Part shown: positions 14,792-22,490 of the stretch, piece after piece
How positions within the stretch are numbered: position 1 is the stretch's first letter
Layout of the letters: every line of letters starts with the position of its first letter
Assembly (NCBI GenBank): GCA_905214345.1
Contig: CAJMLV010000009.1
Location: 1-64,000, forward strand
Origin: an uncultured bacterium
Lineage (GTDB): Bacteria; Bacillota; Clostridia; Oscillospirales; Ruminococcaceae
DNA: 64,000 bases
Direction: 5' to 3'
Notes under the pieces: model-generated
The model's input: only the letters and a program-made list of their open reading frames with translations
The model's database searches: none
What the model was told of the DNA's origin: nothing
Translations under genes and position numbers: made by a program

Positions 14792-16342
14792 TCAGCACAG
14801 AGGCGCCAGCAGGCGCAGCGCAGCGGAAAGCAGGGTGCCGAACCAGCTGGTACGGCATTCGCTCAGGTCCACCAGGTGGCTTTTTTCCTCAATGTCCAGC
14901 ATGTCTGCCCGCAGGTCCTCCAGGGCCTTGCAGCCGTAGAGCAATACGCTGCACTCAAAGTGCAGATACAAGCTGCGATAGTCCAGATTGATGGACCCCA
15001 CTGCCCCGATTCGCCCGTCGCACAGCCAGTTTTTGGCGTGCAGGAACCCGGGGGTATAGGTGAATACCTTCACTCCCGCCCGGATCAGCGCCGGGAAGTA
15101 GCTGCGGGTGAGCTGGTAGATGCTCTTCTTGTCCGGGATAGCCGGGGTATACACCCGCACATCCACGCCCCGCTTGGCGGCCAGGCAGAGGGCGGTGAGC
15201 ATATCGTTGTCCAGGATCAGGTAGGGTGTGGTGATGAACAGTTCCCGCTGGGCCTGGTTGATCATCTCCAGATAGACGTTCTTGGCCACACATTCGTCAT
15301 CCACCGGGGTATCGCAGAAGGGCTGCACCAGCCCGGTATGCTCGATGCCCCGGGGCGGCTGCGGCCGCGGCACCGCCCGTTCGTCGCTCTGGGGGCGGTT
15401 GGCTGTCCAGAATTCCAGGAACATGGTGGCAAAGCTCCAGGCCGCCGGGCCCCGCAAGCGCACCCCCGCGTCCCGCCAGTGGCCGAAGCGGCGGATGCGG
15501 TTGATATATTCGTCCGCCAGGTTGATTCCCCCGGTGAATGCCACCGTGCCGTCCACCACCAAAATCTTGCGGTGGTCGCGGTTGTTCATCACCAGGTTGA
15601 CCATGGGCACAAAGGGGTTGAAGGGCAGCGCGCGGATGCCCTCTTCTTCCAGCTTGCGCCAGTACCCCACCGGCAGTCGGGTGACGCTGCCGGCATCGTC
15701 GTAGATCAACCGCACGTCCACCCCCTGGGCAGCCTTGCGCTTGAGTACATCATGCACCGCTTCCCACATCTGGCCCTGAGCCACGATGAAAAACTCCACA
15801 AATATGTATTGTTCGGCCTCTTCCATAGCGGCCAGCATGGCCGGGAACATGGCCTCACCGGAAGGATAATAGGTCACGTCGGTGTCCCCGTAGAGGGGAA
15901 ATTTGCCCCGTTCCCGCAGATATGCCGCGGTGCGGGCGGCCCGGGGATCGGTGGCTTCCAGCGCCGCATACGGGGCGGGCGCATCGGTGCGCAGCGGGCT
16001 GATGCGCTTGCTTGCCTTTTCCAGCTTGCGGCGCAGGCGGTAGGCGGGGCGGTGGTCGCCCCACATGAGATACAGCAGGCCGCCCTGCACCGGCATGATC
16101 ATAAACAGGGCCATCCAGCTGATCTTGAATTCCGGCACGGTGGAATCCTGCCGGATCAGGGCCGCGCACATCACAATACTGATAAACAGGCAGATAAAGT
16201 TGATCCAGTCCGCATAAGCGGTGAGCTCATGGAACAGCACAAACATCCAGACCACCTGCAAAAGGAGCAGCAGCATGGTGACCACCAGGCGGCTGAACAC
16301 AAACTGAAGCAGGTTCTTGATCTTTTTTCTGACTTCCTCCAT
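14792..16342 (-). CDS. cls: Cardiolipin synthase
   Basis: Membrane enzyme joining two phosphatidylglycerols into cardiolipin (phospholipase D superfamily), 516 residues. Two N-terminal membrane helices (about residues 18-65) plus a third near 75-90 precede two catalytic HKD motifs: HRKILVVD near 240 and HAKNWLCD near 425, each with the following G-x-x-N. Length and layout match bacterial ClsA-type synthases. It is monocistronic, with its own terminator, and borders the phage late cluster directly, so it marks the chromosomal side of that junction. Confidence 0.95.
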   Translation of the reverse strand: MEEVRKKIKNLLQFVFSRLVVTMLLLLLQVVWMFVLFHELTAYADWINFICLFISIVMCAALIRQDSTVPEFKISWMALFMIMPVQGGLLYLMWGDHRPAYRLRRKLEKASKRISPLRTDAPAPYAALEATDPRAARTAAYLRERGKFPLYGDTDVTYYPSGEAMFPAMLAAMEEAEQYIFVEFFIVAQGQMWEAVHDVLKRKAAQGVDVRLIYDDAGSVTRLPVGYWRKLEEEGIRALPFNPFVPMVNLVMNNRDHRKILVVDGTVAFTGGINLADEYINRIRRFGHWRDAGVRLRGPAAWSFATMFLEFWTANRPQSDERAVPRPQPPRGIEHTGLVQPFCDTPVDDECVAKNVYLEMINQAQRELFITTPYLILDNDMLTALCLAAKRGVDVRVYTPAIPDKKSIYQLTRSYFPALIRAGVKVFTYTPGFLHAKNWLCDGRIGAVGSINLDYRSLYLHFECSVLLYGCKALEDLRADMLDIEEKSHLVDLSECRTSWFGTLLSAALRLLAPLC

Positions 16343-16460
16343 AGGGTTCCTTTCCGTTGGGTAAGCCGGGCGGGCGAACAGGTGCCCGGCGTTTGCCTAT
16401 AACTGTACCACGGGCTCCGGGCAAATGCAAGGGCACCCGGACCGGTACACACAAAGGCAA

Positions 16461-16482
16461 AAGCCGCCACGACGGGCGGCTT
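16461..16482 (-). terminator. Terminator after the glycan exporter operon
   Basis: Stem AAGCCGCC / GGCGGCTT with a 6-base loop, followed on the minus strand by TTTTGCCTTTG, just after the stop of the ABC ATPase gene. Confidence 0.65.
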
Positions 16483-16490
16483 GCGTTGTG

Positions 16491-17252
16491 TTATTGTTCA
16501 CCCCGGCGCATGGCTTCCTCGTACTCGGTGCAGACTTCATCCACAGGGCCGTCGCCTCGCTTGACGCCATGATCCAGCCAGATGGCCCGGCTGCACAGCT
16601 TGCGCACCTGGTCCGAACTGTGGCTGACGAAGAGCAGGGTGGTGCCGTCGGCCAGCATGCGGTCCAGACGTTCCAGACACTTCTGCTGGAACATGAAGTC
16701 GCCCACCGCCAGCACCTCGTCCACCACCAGCAGATCGGCGGTCACTTCGGTAGCGATGGCAAAACCCAGACGGGTCACCATACCGGAGGAGAAGTTCTTC
16801 ACCGGCACATCGATGAAATCCCGCAGTTCGGAGAACTCCACAATGTTCTCAAAGTGCTGGTCCATGTATTCCCGGTCATGGCCCAGCACCGCACCATTCA
16901 GATAGATGTTTTCCCGGGCGGTCAGGTCCATGTCGAAACCGGCGCCCAGCTCGATCATGGGGGCGATACTGCCGTTGACGCCGCAGCTTCCCTGGGAAGG
17001 ATACATCACGCCGGCCACCACCTTGAGCATGGTGCTCTTGCCGGAACCGTTGCGGCCGATGAGGGCCACGGCCTCGCCCTTGCGCACCTGGAAGGAAACA
17101 TCCTTCAGGGCATAGAATTCGTTGAAGGTCAGTTTGCCCTGCAGCCGCTTGACCAGGGTCTCTTTGAGGGTCTCGGTCTTTTCGGTAGCCAGGTTGAAAC
17201 GCATGGAAACATGGTTTACATCCACAATAACGGGCTGTTCATTGGTATTCAT
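16491..17252 (-). CDS. Polysaccharide ABC transporter ATPase (Wzt/TagH type)
   Basis: Cytoplasmic ATPase driving export of a lipid-linked polysaccharide, 253 residues. Walker A GRNGSGKS (about 64-71), the signature NFSSGM (about 160) and Walker B LLVVDEVLAVGD (about 180) are intact. The Leu-rich N-terminal insertion before the Walker A (ALKDVSFQVRKGEAV) is of the teichoic acid/O-antigen exporter subgroup; there is no C-terminal carbohydrate-binding domain as in long Wzt proteins. I start at 17252 because AAGGAGG lies 5 bases before that ATG. The permease gene precedes it, so the two form one exporter. Confidence 0.9.
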   Translation of the reverse strand: MNTNEQPVIVDVNHVSMRFNLATEKTETLKETLVKRLQGKLTFNEFYALKDVSFQVRKGEAVALIGRNGSGKSTMLKVVAGVMYPSQGSCGVNGSIAPMIELGAGFDMDLTARENIYLNGAVLGHDREYMDQHFENIVEFSELRDFIDVPVKNFSSGMVTRLGFAIATEVTADLLVVDEVLAVGDFMFQQKCLERLDRMLADGTTLLFVSHSSDQVRKLCSRAIWLDHGVKRGDGPVDEVCTEYEEAMRRGEQ

Positions 17253-17262
17253 GCGGACCTCC

Positions 17263-18075
17263 TTAGACATACAGGATAAAGTTGCGCTGCAGCTTGCGGA
17301 ACACCCACAGGCCGATGGCCAGCATGACCAGGCTGCATACCGAGCAGGCGATCCAGGTGTTTGGCCCGGGAATGTTGCCGTGCATGACCAGGTTGCGGAA
17401 GAAGTTGATGTAGTGATACATGGGGTTCAGCTTCATCAGATTCTGGGCAAAATCCGGCAGCTGTTCCAGGGGATAGAAGATGGGGGTGGCATACATCCAG
17501 CCCAGGGTAATGACGCCGAACAGATGCTGAATATCCCGGAAATACACGGTCAGCGCCGAGAGGGTCAGGGCAATACCGCAGCAGAACATCAGCAAGAAGA
17601 CCAGCGGGATCCAGAACAGCAGGATGGTCCAGTAGATCGGCGAGCGGGTGATCAGCATAACCAGCACAACGGCGGCCAGGCTGAAGCTCATGGTCACAAA
17701 GCTGGACACCACGCGGCTCAGGGGGAAGATATACTTGGGGATATAGACCTTTTTGATCAGAGGAGCGTTATAAATAATGGAGGTCAGACCCATATTGGCA
17801 CTTTCGTTGAAGAAGGTGAACAGGGTGTTGCCGCAGATCAGATACAGCGGATAGTTGGGAATGTCGCTGCGGAACATATAAGAGAAGATGATGGTCTGCA
17901 CGATCATCATCAGCAAGGGATTGAGTACGCTCCACACATATCCCAGAAAGCTGCGGCGGTATTTGACCTTCAGATCACGGCCAACCAGTTCCCGGATCAG
18001 CGGCATATACTGCACAAAGTGAGACATCATCACCTTGTATTGACTTGTTTTAGGCTGTTTTGCTGCGTTATCCAC
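17263..18075 (-). CDS. Polysaccharide ABC transporter permease (Wzm/TagG type)
   Basis: Membrane subunit of the glycan exporter, 270 residues with six predicted membrane helices. The KVKYRRSFLGYVWSVLNPLL segment near residue 38 and TVYFRDIQHLFGVITLGWMY followed by ATPIFYP near 185 are hallmark sequences of ABC-2 permeases for O-antigen or teichoic acid. It lies between the sugar-nucleotide genes fdtB-fdtA and its ATPase, so the exported glycan probably carries the sugar made by them. Confidence 0.9.
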   Translation of the reverse strand: MDNAAKQPKTSQYKVMMSHFVQYMPLIRELVGRDLKVKYRRSFLGYVWSVLNPLLMMIVQTIIFSYMFRSDIPNYPLYLICGNTLFTFFNESANMGLTSIIYNAPLIKKVYIPKYIFPLSRVVSSFVTMSFSLAAVVLVMLITRSPIYWTILLFWIPLVFLLMFCCGIALTLSALTVYFRDIQHLFGVITLGWMYATPIFYPLEQLPDFAQNLMKLNPMYHYINFFRNLVMHGNIPGPNTWIACSVCSLVMLAIGLWVFRKLQRNFILYV

Positions 18076-18119
18076 GCTACCACTCCTTTTTGTTTACAGG
18101 CTGAGCGCCCGGATCGCGG

Positions 18120-18554
18120 TCATTCCGCGCCGCTTTTCTGCCGTTGGCGGATCTCTGCTTCAAAGGCGTCGAAATCCCGGATATACTCGCTCTCGTCGTA
18201 GTGCTCGCTGGCCAGGCACAGCAGCACCGCATCGGGGCTGAAATCGTACATTTCTTTCCACGCCATGGTGGGGATGTACACCCCGGTACGGGGACGGTTG
18301 AGGCAGAACACAGCCTCGTTGCCAAGACCGTCCATCACCTTCACCTTGCTCTGCCCCGCCACGTTGATGAGCACAAACTGGGTCTTGCGGTTGGCGTGCT
18401 GCCCCCGCACCATGTCGGTGTCCGACCCGTAGATGTAGAACACCCGCTGTATGGCAAAGGGAACGTCCCGTTCTCCTTCCACCACCACCAGGTTGCCCCG
18501 CTCATCCCCGTGTTCGGCGAACTCAATGAAATACGCGCTGTCATTTTTATTCAT
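18120..18554 (-). CDS. fdtA: Sugar 3,4-ketoisomerase, FdtA family
   Basis: Small cupin-type isomerase, 144 residues from the ATG at 18554, expected to convert dTDP-4-keto-6-deoxyglucose to the 3-keto galactose form. Motifs of the WxcM/FdtA family are clear: DERGNLVVVEG near 13, FYIYGSDTDMVRGQHANRK near 40 (HAN with catalytic His) and GVYIPTMAWKEMYDFSPDAV near 90. The next enzyme, FdtB, is encoded just upstream (18-base gap). Together they lead to dTDP-3-amino-3,6-dideoxygalactose. A separate N-acetyltransferase (FdtC) is not seen nearby. Confidence 0.85.
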   Translation of the reverse strand: MNKNDSAYFIEFAEHGDERGNLVVVEGERDVPFAIQRVFYIYGSDTDMVRGQHANRKTQFVLINVAGQSKVKVMDGLGNEAVFCLNRPRTGVYIPTMAWKEMYDFSPDAVLLCLASEHYDESEYIRDFDAFEAEIRQRQKSGAE

Positions 18555-18571
18555 TATATTACCCCTTGTAA

Positions 18572-19669
18572 TCAGCAAAAGGCGTTGATGGCATCGATGA
18601 CGTATCCCTGCTCTTCCTCGGTCATGCCGTTGTACATAGGCAGGCTGAGGACCTCAGCGGCATAGCGTTCCGCGATGGGGAAATCCCCCGCCTTGTGTCC
18701 CAGATAGGCATAGGCCTGGCTGAGATGAGGCGGAATGGGATAATGAATAATGGTACCGATGCCCTTTTCCTTCAAATAATCGGCCAAACGATCCCGGCAG
18801 CCGGGCAGATGCACCACATACTGGTGCCAGCTGCTGTCCGCTCCGGGGCGCAGTTTGGGCTTGATCAGGCAGGGGTTGGTGAGTTCGGCGTCATACCGGG
18901 CGGCCAGACGGCAGCGCTCGGCGTTGAACTCTTCCAGATGGGTCAGTTTCACCCGCAGCAGCCCGGCCTGGATCTCATCCAGACGACTGTTGGCGCCCAC
19001 CACCTCGTTCTGGTAGCGCACCCGGCTGCCGTAATTGCGGAACACCCGGCACCGGTCGGCCAGGTCAGGGTCGTTGGTGGTCAGGCAGCCTGCGTCGCCA
19101 AAAGCACCGCAACCCTTGGTGGGGTAAAAGCTGAAGCAGCCCGCATCCCCAAAGCTCCCCACCACCTGGCCGTGCCAGTGGTTTCCGTGGCTCTGGGCGC
19201 AGTCCTCCACCACCTTCAAGCCGTGTTTTTTCGCCACGGCGCCGATGGCATCCATATCGCAGCTCTGGCCGTACAGGTGCACCGCCAGAATGGCCTTGGT
19301 GCGGGGGGTGACGGCGGCTTCGATGCGGGAAGCATCAATATTATCGTATTCGTCCGGCTCCACAAAGACAGGGGTCGCTCCATTAATGGTAATCCCCATC
19401 ACGCAGGCGATGTAAGCATTGGCGGCCACGATCACCTCGTCACCGGGGCCGATGTTCAGCAGCCGGAAGGCGATCCACAGGGCATCCAGCCCGCTGGCCA
19501 GGCCCACGCAGTATTTGGTGCCCACCATGGCGGCCCATTCTTTCTCGAAGGCTTCCACCTCTTTGCCCAGAATGTACCAGCCGCCGCGCAGCACTTCCAG
19601 TGCCTTGGCTTCGTACTCCGGCGCATGCAGATCATACTGCCGTTTCAGATCATTTGCAAGGATGCGCAA
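18572..19669 (-). CDS. fdtB: Sugar aminotransferase, DegT/DnrJ/EryC1 (FdtB type)
   Basis: PLP-dependent transaminase, 365 residues, that adds the 3-amino group to a dTDP-ketosugar. The internal aldimine Lys lies in FSFYPTKGCGAFGDAG near 180; other family motifs are VGLASGLDALWIA near 57, AYIACVMGI near 90 and HLYGQSCDMDAI near 130. I choose the TTG at 19669 because AAGGAGG sits 7 bases before it and the protein then begins MRILANDLKRQY as in the family; the longer ATG version lacks a ribosome site. First gene of the operon fdtB-fdtA-permease-ATPase. Confidence 0.88.
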   Translation of the reverse strand: MRILANDLKRQYDLHAPEYEAKALEVLRGGWYILGKEVEAFEKEWAAMVGTKYCVGLASGLDALWIAFRLLNIGPGDEVIVAANAYIACVMGITINGATPVFVEPDEYDNIDASRIEAAVTPRTKAILAVHLYGQSCDMDAIGAVAKKHGLKVVEDCAQSHGNHWHGQVVGSFGDAGCFSFYPTKGCGAFGDAGCLTTNDPDLADRCRVFRNYGSRVRYQNEVVGANSRLDEIQAGLLRVKLTHLEEFNAERCRLAARYDAELTNPCLIKPKLRPGADSSWHQYVVHLPGCRDRLADYLKEKGIGTIIHYPIPPHLSQAYAYLGHKAGDFPIAERYAAEVLSLPMYNGMTEEEQGYVIDAINAFC

Positions 19670-19719
19670 CCGCGCACCTCCTTCCCCGGCCATGCCGGCA
19701 AAAAACATGAGTTCTTTAT

Positions 19720-19747
19720 ATTATAGCATATCCAAAATCAAATTCAA
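19720..19747 (-). promoter_or_regulatory. Promoter of the fdtB-fdtA-exporter operon
   Basis: Minus strand TTGAAT (19742-19747), 16-base spacer, TATAAT (19720-19725). It overlaps the 3' end of the metallopeptidase gene, so the operon has its own start rather than depending on that gene. Confidence 0.65.
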
Positions 19748-20178
19748 AGCGGTTCAGCGTCGTTTCCCGCAAAGGATTTGCCCATTTCCCGGTACAATTC
19801 GCAGGCTTTGCGCAGAAAATCCTCGGTCACACAGAAATATTCCGCCGCTTCGGCAGGGGTATCTCCGGCCCGCAGACGGGCGGCCAGCTCGGCAAAAGGC
19901 AGGTATTTCAGCACGGCGGCCTTGTCGGCCCGGCGCTCGGCCTGGGCCTTGAGCTGGTAGGGACTGTATGCCGTATAGAATGCCCCCGAGGCAAAATGTC
20001 CGTCCTCATGGATCAGGGCGGTGCGCAGTTCGGCCTGGGTGTCGAACCGGCGGGAATCCACCCCCACCAGCCGCCCTTTTTCCAGGGCCAGACAGCGGTT
20101 GGCCCGCAGCGGGCATTCCATCACGCAGATGTCCTCCCGTTCCAGTTCGGCCATGGTACTTTCCAGGTCATGTTGCAT
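19744..20178 (-). CDS. ImmA/IrrE-family metallopeptidase
   Basis: A 144-residue zinc peptidase of the ImmA/IrrE (DUF955) family, which typically cleaves a partner XRE repressor. The zinc motif is HEDGH (about residue 58) in ALIHEDGHFASGAF. The start at 20178 follows a GAAAGG site; an ATG two codons upstream overlaps that site. An XRE-type regulator gene is immediately upstream in the same direction, the classical arrangement in mobile elements and phage-like regulators. No membrane segment. Which signal triggers cleavage cannot be read from sequence. Confidence 0.85.
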   Translation of the reverse strand: MQHDLESTMAELEREDICVMECPLRANRCLALEKGRLVGVDSRRFDTQAELRTALIHEDGHFASGAFYTAYSPYQLKAQAERRADKAAVLKYLPFAELAARLRAGDTPAEAAEYFCVTEDFLRKACELYREMGKSFAGNDAEPL

Positions 20179-20205
20179 GGGCATCCTTTCCCCAAGGGCA
20201 AGGGA

Positions 20206-20574
20206 TCAGCGCCGCCCCCGGTTGATTTCCGCACGCAGGCGGATGAGGGTAGCGATGTCAGCCTTGTCATCCTCGGTCAAATATCGCTTGCAGTTTTCGT
20301 AGGCCGCGATGGGTTCATCCAGCAGGGCCGGATCATCCGCCGGTGCAGGCTGGGTGGGGTCGGCCGGCAGGGGTTCTTCTCCCGCCAGCTGGGCAATGCT
20401 CACCCCGAAAAATTCCGCAATGGGCGCGGCATGTTTCAGGGTCAGCTGCTTGGTCCGCCCCGCCCCCAGTTCCGACAGGGTGCTGCGGGGAATTTTCAGC
20501 TGGCGGCACATCTGGGTCACATTGATACCGTCGCGGCGGCAAAGTTCCAGGATATTTTCATACATGGTATTCAT
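20206..20574 (-). CDS. XRE-family transcriptional regulator
   Basis: A 122-residue regulator with an N-terminal helix-turn-helix (GINVTQMCRQLKIPRSTLSE, about 17-36), a Pro/Ala-rich linker (about 70-85) and a helical C-terminus (AAYENCKRYLTEDDKADIAT). The linker is a likely cleavage region for the adjacent ImmA-like peptidase. Its promoter carries a perfect 12-base palindrome overlapping the -10, which suggests autoregulation. The phage structural cluster lies about 5.5 kb away with unrelated genes between, so this pair is not obviously the phage repressor module. Confidence 0.85.
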   Translation of the reverse strand: MNTMYENILELCRRDGINVTQMCRQLKIPRSTLSELGAGRTKQLTLKHAAPIAEFFGVSIAQLAGEEPLPADPTQPAPADDPALLDEPIAAYENCKRYLTEDDKADIATLIRLRAEINRGRR

Positions 20575-20604
20575 GGGACAGCTCCTTTGGGCGGCAGTGG
20601 TGTT

Positions 20605-20642
20605 TCTGAATTCAGATTATCTTGTTTTCGGTTTTCTGTCAA
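20605..20642 (-). promoter_or_regulatory. Promoter and palindromic operator of the XRE-ImmA pair
   Basis: Minus strand TTGACA (20637-20642), 17-base spacer containing GAAAAC twice, TAATCT (20614-20619). A perfect palindrome TCTGAATTCAGA (20605-20616) overlaps the -10 and the start site, the expected place for autorepression by the XRE protein. Confidence 0.65.
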
Positions 20643-20715
20643 GCCCGCAAAACTGATTCCTGTTTTTATCCTATCATAGCAGGATGGTCATAAAGCGGAC
20701 TTTGGAAAGGCACTG

Positions 20716-20844
20716 TCCCCCGGAGGGGTTGCCGTGTTGCTGCCGGGGGAACGGCATCTTGCCGGATAGTTGTTCCTTTTTGGCGTCAAAAAGGAACCGA
20801 AAAACCGCCACCGTTTCGCTTCCTTTTCGGGCACGAAAAGGAAG
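20716..20844. repeat. Cluster of three inverted repeats, non-coding
   Basis: The gap 20,575-20,943 has no convincing gene. It holds the XRE promoter and three hairpins: TCCCCCGG/CCGGGGGA (20716-20750), GTTCCTTTTT/AAAAAGGAAC with a 6-base loop (20772-20797) and CTTCCTTTTCG/CGAAAAGGAAG with a 4-base loop (20819-20844). The last two have perfect arms and resemble each other, as in an interspersed palindromic repeat family. No second copy was noticed in the window. Confidence 0.5.
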
Positions 20845-20884
20845 GAGCAAATGGCCAAATGCCGTTTTCCAAAAAAGCAAAAAA

Positions 20885-20916
20885 CCGGGCGCCCCGCCAC
20901 ACAGCGGAGCACCCGG
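20885..20916 (-). terminator. Terminator of the iron alcohol dehydrogenase gene
   Basis: Stem of about 13 pairs, CCGGGTGCTCCGC / GCGGGGCGCCCGG on the minus strand (with G-U pairs), loop TGTGT-type, then TTTTTTG. Confidence 0.8.
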
Positions 20917-20943
20917 TCTGGGTTTGGTTGGTAAGTACAGGGA

Positions 20944-22161
20944 TCAGAAGTCCACTTCGGTGTCGTAGTAGCAGCACTTCAGCAGCTTTTCCATCTCTTC
21001 CTGGCTGGGCTGACGGGGGTTGGAGCCGGTGCAGGCGTCGCCGATGGCGTTCTTGGCGATCTCGGGCAGACGCTCCAGGAAGACCTCTTCCGGCACAAAG
21101 CCCTGCTCACAGGGATAGCTGTCGGCGCCGTAGAACTTGATGCCGTGAGGAATGTTCAGGTCGTCGTTCATGCCGCGCAGATACTCGATCAGCAGCTTGA
21201 CCTTTTCGTCGTCATTGGAGCCGCCCAGCTTCATCTCGTCGGCAATGACGCCGTAACGGGCCTTGGCAACGGGGTCCTTGGCGTTGAAGGCAATGACCTT
21301 GGGCAGATACATGGCGTTGGCCGCACCATGGATGATGTGAGCGCCGTAATCCGCGAAAGCCGCGCCGGTCTTGTGGGCCATGGAGTGCACGATGCCCAGC
21401 AGCGCGTTGGAGAACGCCATACCGGCCAGGCACTGGGCGTCATGCATGGCGTCCCGCTTGGCCATATCGCCGTTGTAGCTGCCCACCAGATCGCTCTGGA
21501 TCATGCGGATGGCAAAGATGGCCAGAGGATCGGTGTATGCGCAGTTGGCGGTGGAGACGTACGCCTCGATGGCATGGGTCATGGCGTCCATACCGGTGTG
21601 AGCCACCAGCTTCTTGGGCATGGTCTCGGCCAGTTCGGGGTCCACGATGGCCACGTCGGGGGTGATCTCAAAGTCCGCGATGGGATACTTGATGCCCTTG
21701 GCGTAGTCGGTGATGATAGAGAAGGCCGTCACCTCGGTAGCGGTGCCGGAGGTAGAAGAAATGGCGCAGAAATGTGCTTTCTGGCGCAGCTTGGGAATAC
21801 CGAAGACCTTGCACATCTCCTCAAAGGTGATGTCGGGGTATTCGTACTTGATCCACATGGCCTTGGCCGCATCGATGGGAGAACCGCCGCCGATAGCCAC
21901 GATCCAGTCAGGCTGGAACTCTTCCATGGCCGCCGCGCCCCGCATGACCGTCTCCACAGAAGGATCGGGTTCGATGCCGTCAAAGATCTTTACTTCCATA
22001 CCCGCTTCCTGCAGGTAGCCGACCGCCTTGTCCAGGAAGCCGAACCGCTTCATGGAGCCGCCGCCAACACAGATGATGGCCTTTTTGCCTTCAAACGTTT
22101 TCAGCGCTTCCATTGCGCCTTTGCCGTGATACAGATCGCGCGGCAGAGTAAATCTAGCCAT
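20944..22161 (-). CDS. Iron-containing alcohol dehydrogenase
   Basis: NAD(P)H-dependent alcohol/aldehyde oxidoreductase, 405 residues, probably reducing aldehydes to re-oxidise NADH during fermentation. The dinucleotide-binding motif is VAIGGGSPIDAAKAMW near residue 90. Iron ligands are in the family pattern: Asp in HTGMDAMTHAIEAY (near 193), then His in GIVHSMAHKTGAAF (near 260) and HIIHGAANA (near 275). Length is that of butanol-dehydrogenase-like enzymes. It is a single gene with its own promoter, a 5' leader hairpin, a Rex-like operator and a terminator. Exact substrate cannot be fixed. Confidence 0.92.
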   Translation of the reverse strand: MARFTLPRDLYHGKGAMEALKTFEGKKAIICVGGGSMKRFGFLDKAVGYLQEAGMEVKIFDGIEPDPSVETVMRGAAAMEEFQPDWIVAIGGGSPIDAAKAMWIKYEYPDITFEEMCKVFGIPKLRQKAHFCAISSTSGTATEVTAFSIITDYAKGIKYPIADFEITPDVAIVDPELAETMPKKLVAHTGMDAMTHAIEAYVSTANCAYTDPLAIFAIRMIQSDLVGSYNGDMAKRDAMHDAQCLAGMAFSNALLGIVHSMAHKTGAAFADYGAHIIHGAANAMYLPKVIAFNAKDPVAKARYGVIADEMKLGGSNDDEKVKLLIEYLRGMNDDLNIPHGIKFYGADSYPCEQGFVPEEVFLERLPEIAKNAIGDACTGSNPRQPSQEEMEKLLKCCYYDTEVDF

Positions 22162-22234
22162 GGGAATTACCTCCTTTTAATCGGGTCAACGCCCGTACAC
22201 ATATGATTTCGGGCGGGGATGTTCCCCCATCGGA

Positions 22235-22265
22235 GTGCCGGGCGTGCTTGGGGGGCGCCCGGCAC
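22235..22265 (-). promoter_or_regulatory. Stable hairpin in the alcohol dehydrogenase leader
   Basis: Perfect 10-base arms GTGCCGGGCG / CGCCCGGCAC with an 11-base loop, lying between the promoter and the gene on the minus strand. There is no U-tract after it, so it may stabilise the mRNA or block ribosomes rather than terminate. Confidence 0.5.
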
Positions 22266-22301
22266 GAAATCGACAAAAGTCAGTCACAATTTAGTCACAT
22301 T

Positions 22302-22319
22302 TTGACAAACTTTTATCAA
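22302..22319 (-). promoter_or_regulatory. Rex-like near-palindrome downstream of the promoter
   Basis: Minus strand TTGATAAAAGTTTGTCAA, 11 of 14 informative positions matching the Rex consensus TTGTTAA-N4-TTAACAA, about 12 bases after the -10. Next to it are two direct TGTGACT repeats (22281-22299). A repressing redox switch would fit an NADH-consuming enzyme. Confidence 0.4.
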
Positions 22320-22330
22320 TCTGTGGTATC

Positions 22331-22359
22331 AGTATACATCCAAACCCGCCCGGAATCAA
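22331..22359 (-). promoter_or_regulatory. Promoter of the iron alcohol dehydrogenase
   Basis: Minus strand TTGATT (22354-22359), 17-base spacer, TATACT (22331-22336). The gap 22,162-22,490 otherwise holds the leader hairpin, the Rex-like site and the terminator of the upstream operon. Confidence 0.6.
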
Positions 22360-22432
22360 CACAGCAAAAGCGCCAAAAATCTGAACCGTTTTCCAGCCTT
22401 TTGCCCAAGGTATCGTTCCCACGAACAAAAAA

Positions 22433-22466
22433 GACCCCCGCCGGCCCAAAAGGGCAGGCGGGGGTC
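22433..22466 (-). terminator. Terminator of the NifU-like/GGGtGRT operon
   Basis: Stem GACCCCCGCC / GGCGGGGGTC with an inner GCCC/GGGC stem, then TTTTTTG on the minus strand. Confidence 0.85.
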
Positions 22467-22490
22467 AGAATTCAGCGCTGGTGCTTCAGA

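Noticed and set aside
20684..20968. Small protein of 94 residues across the hairpin cluster
   Set aside because: It would read through three perfect hairpins and a terminator, has no ribosome site, and overlaps the end of the alcohol dehydrogenase gene on the other strand.
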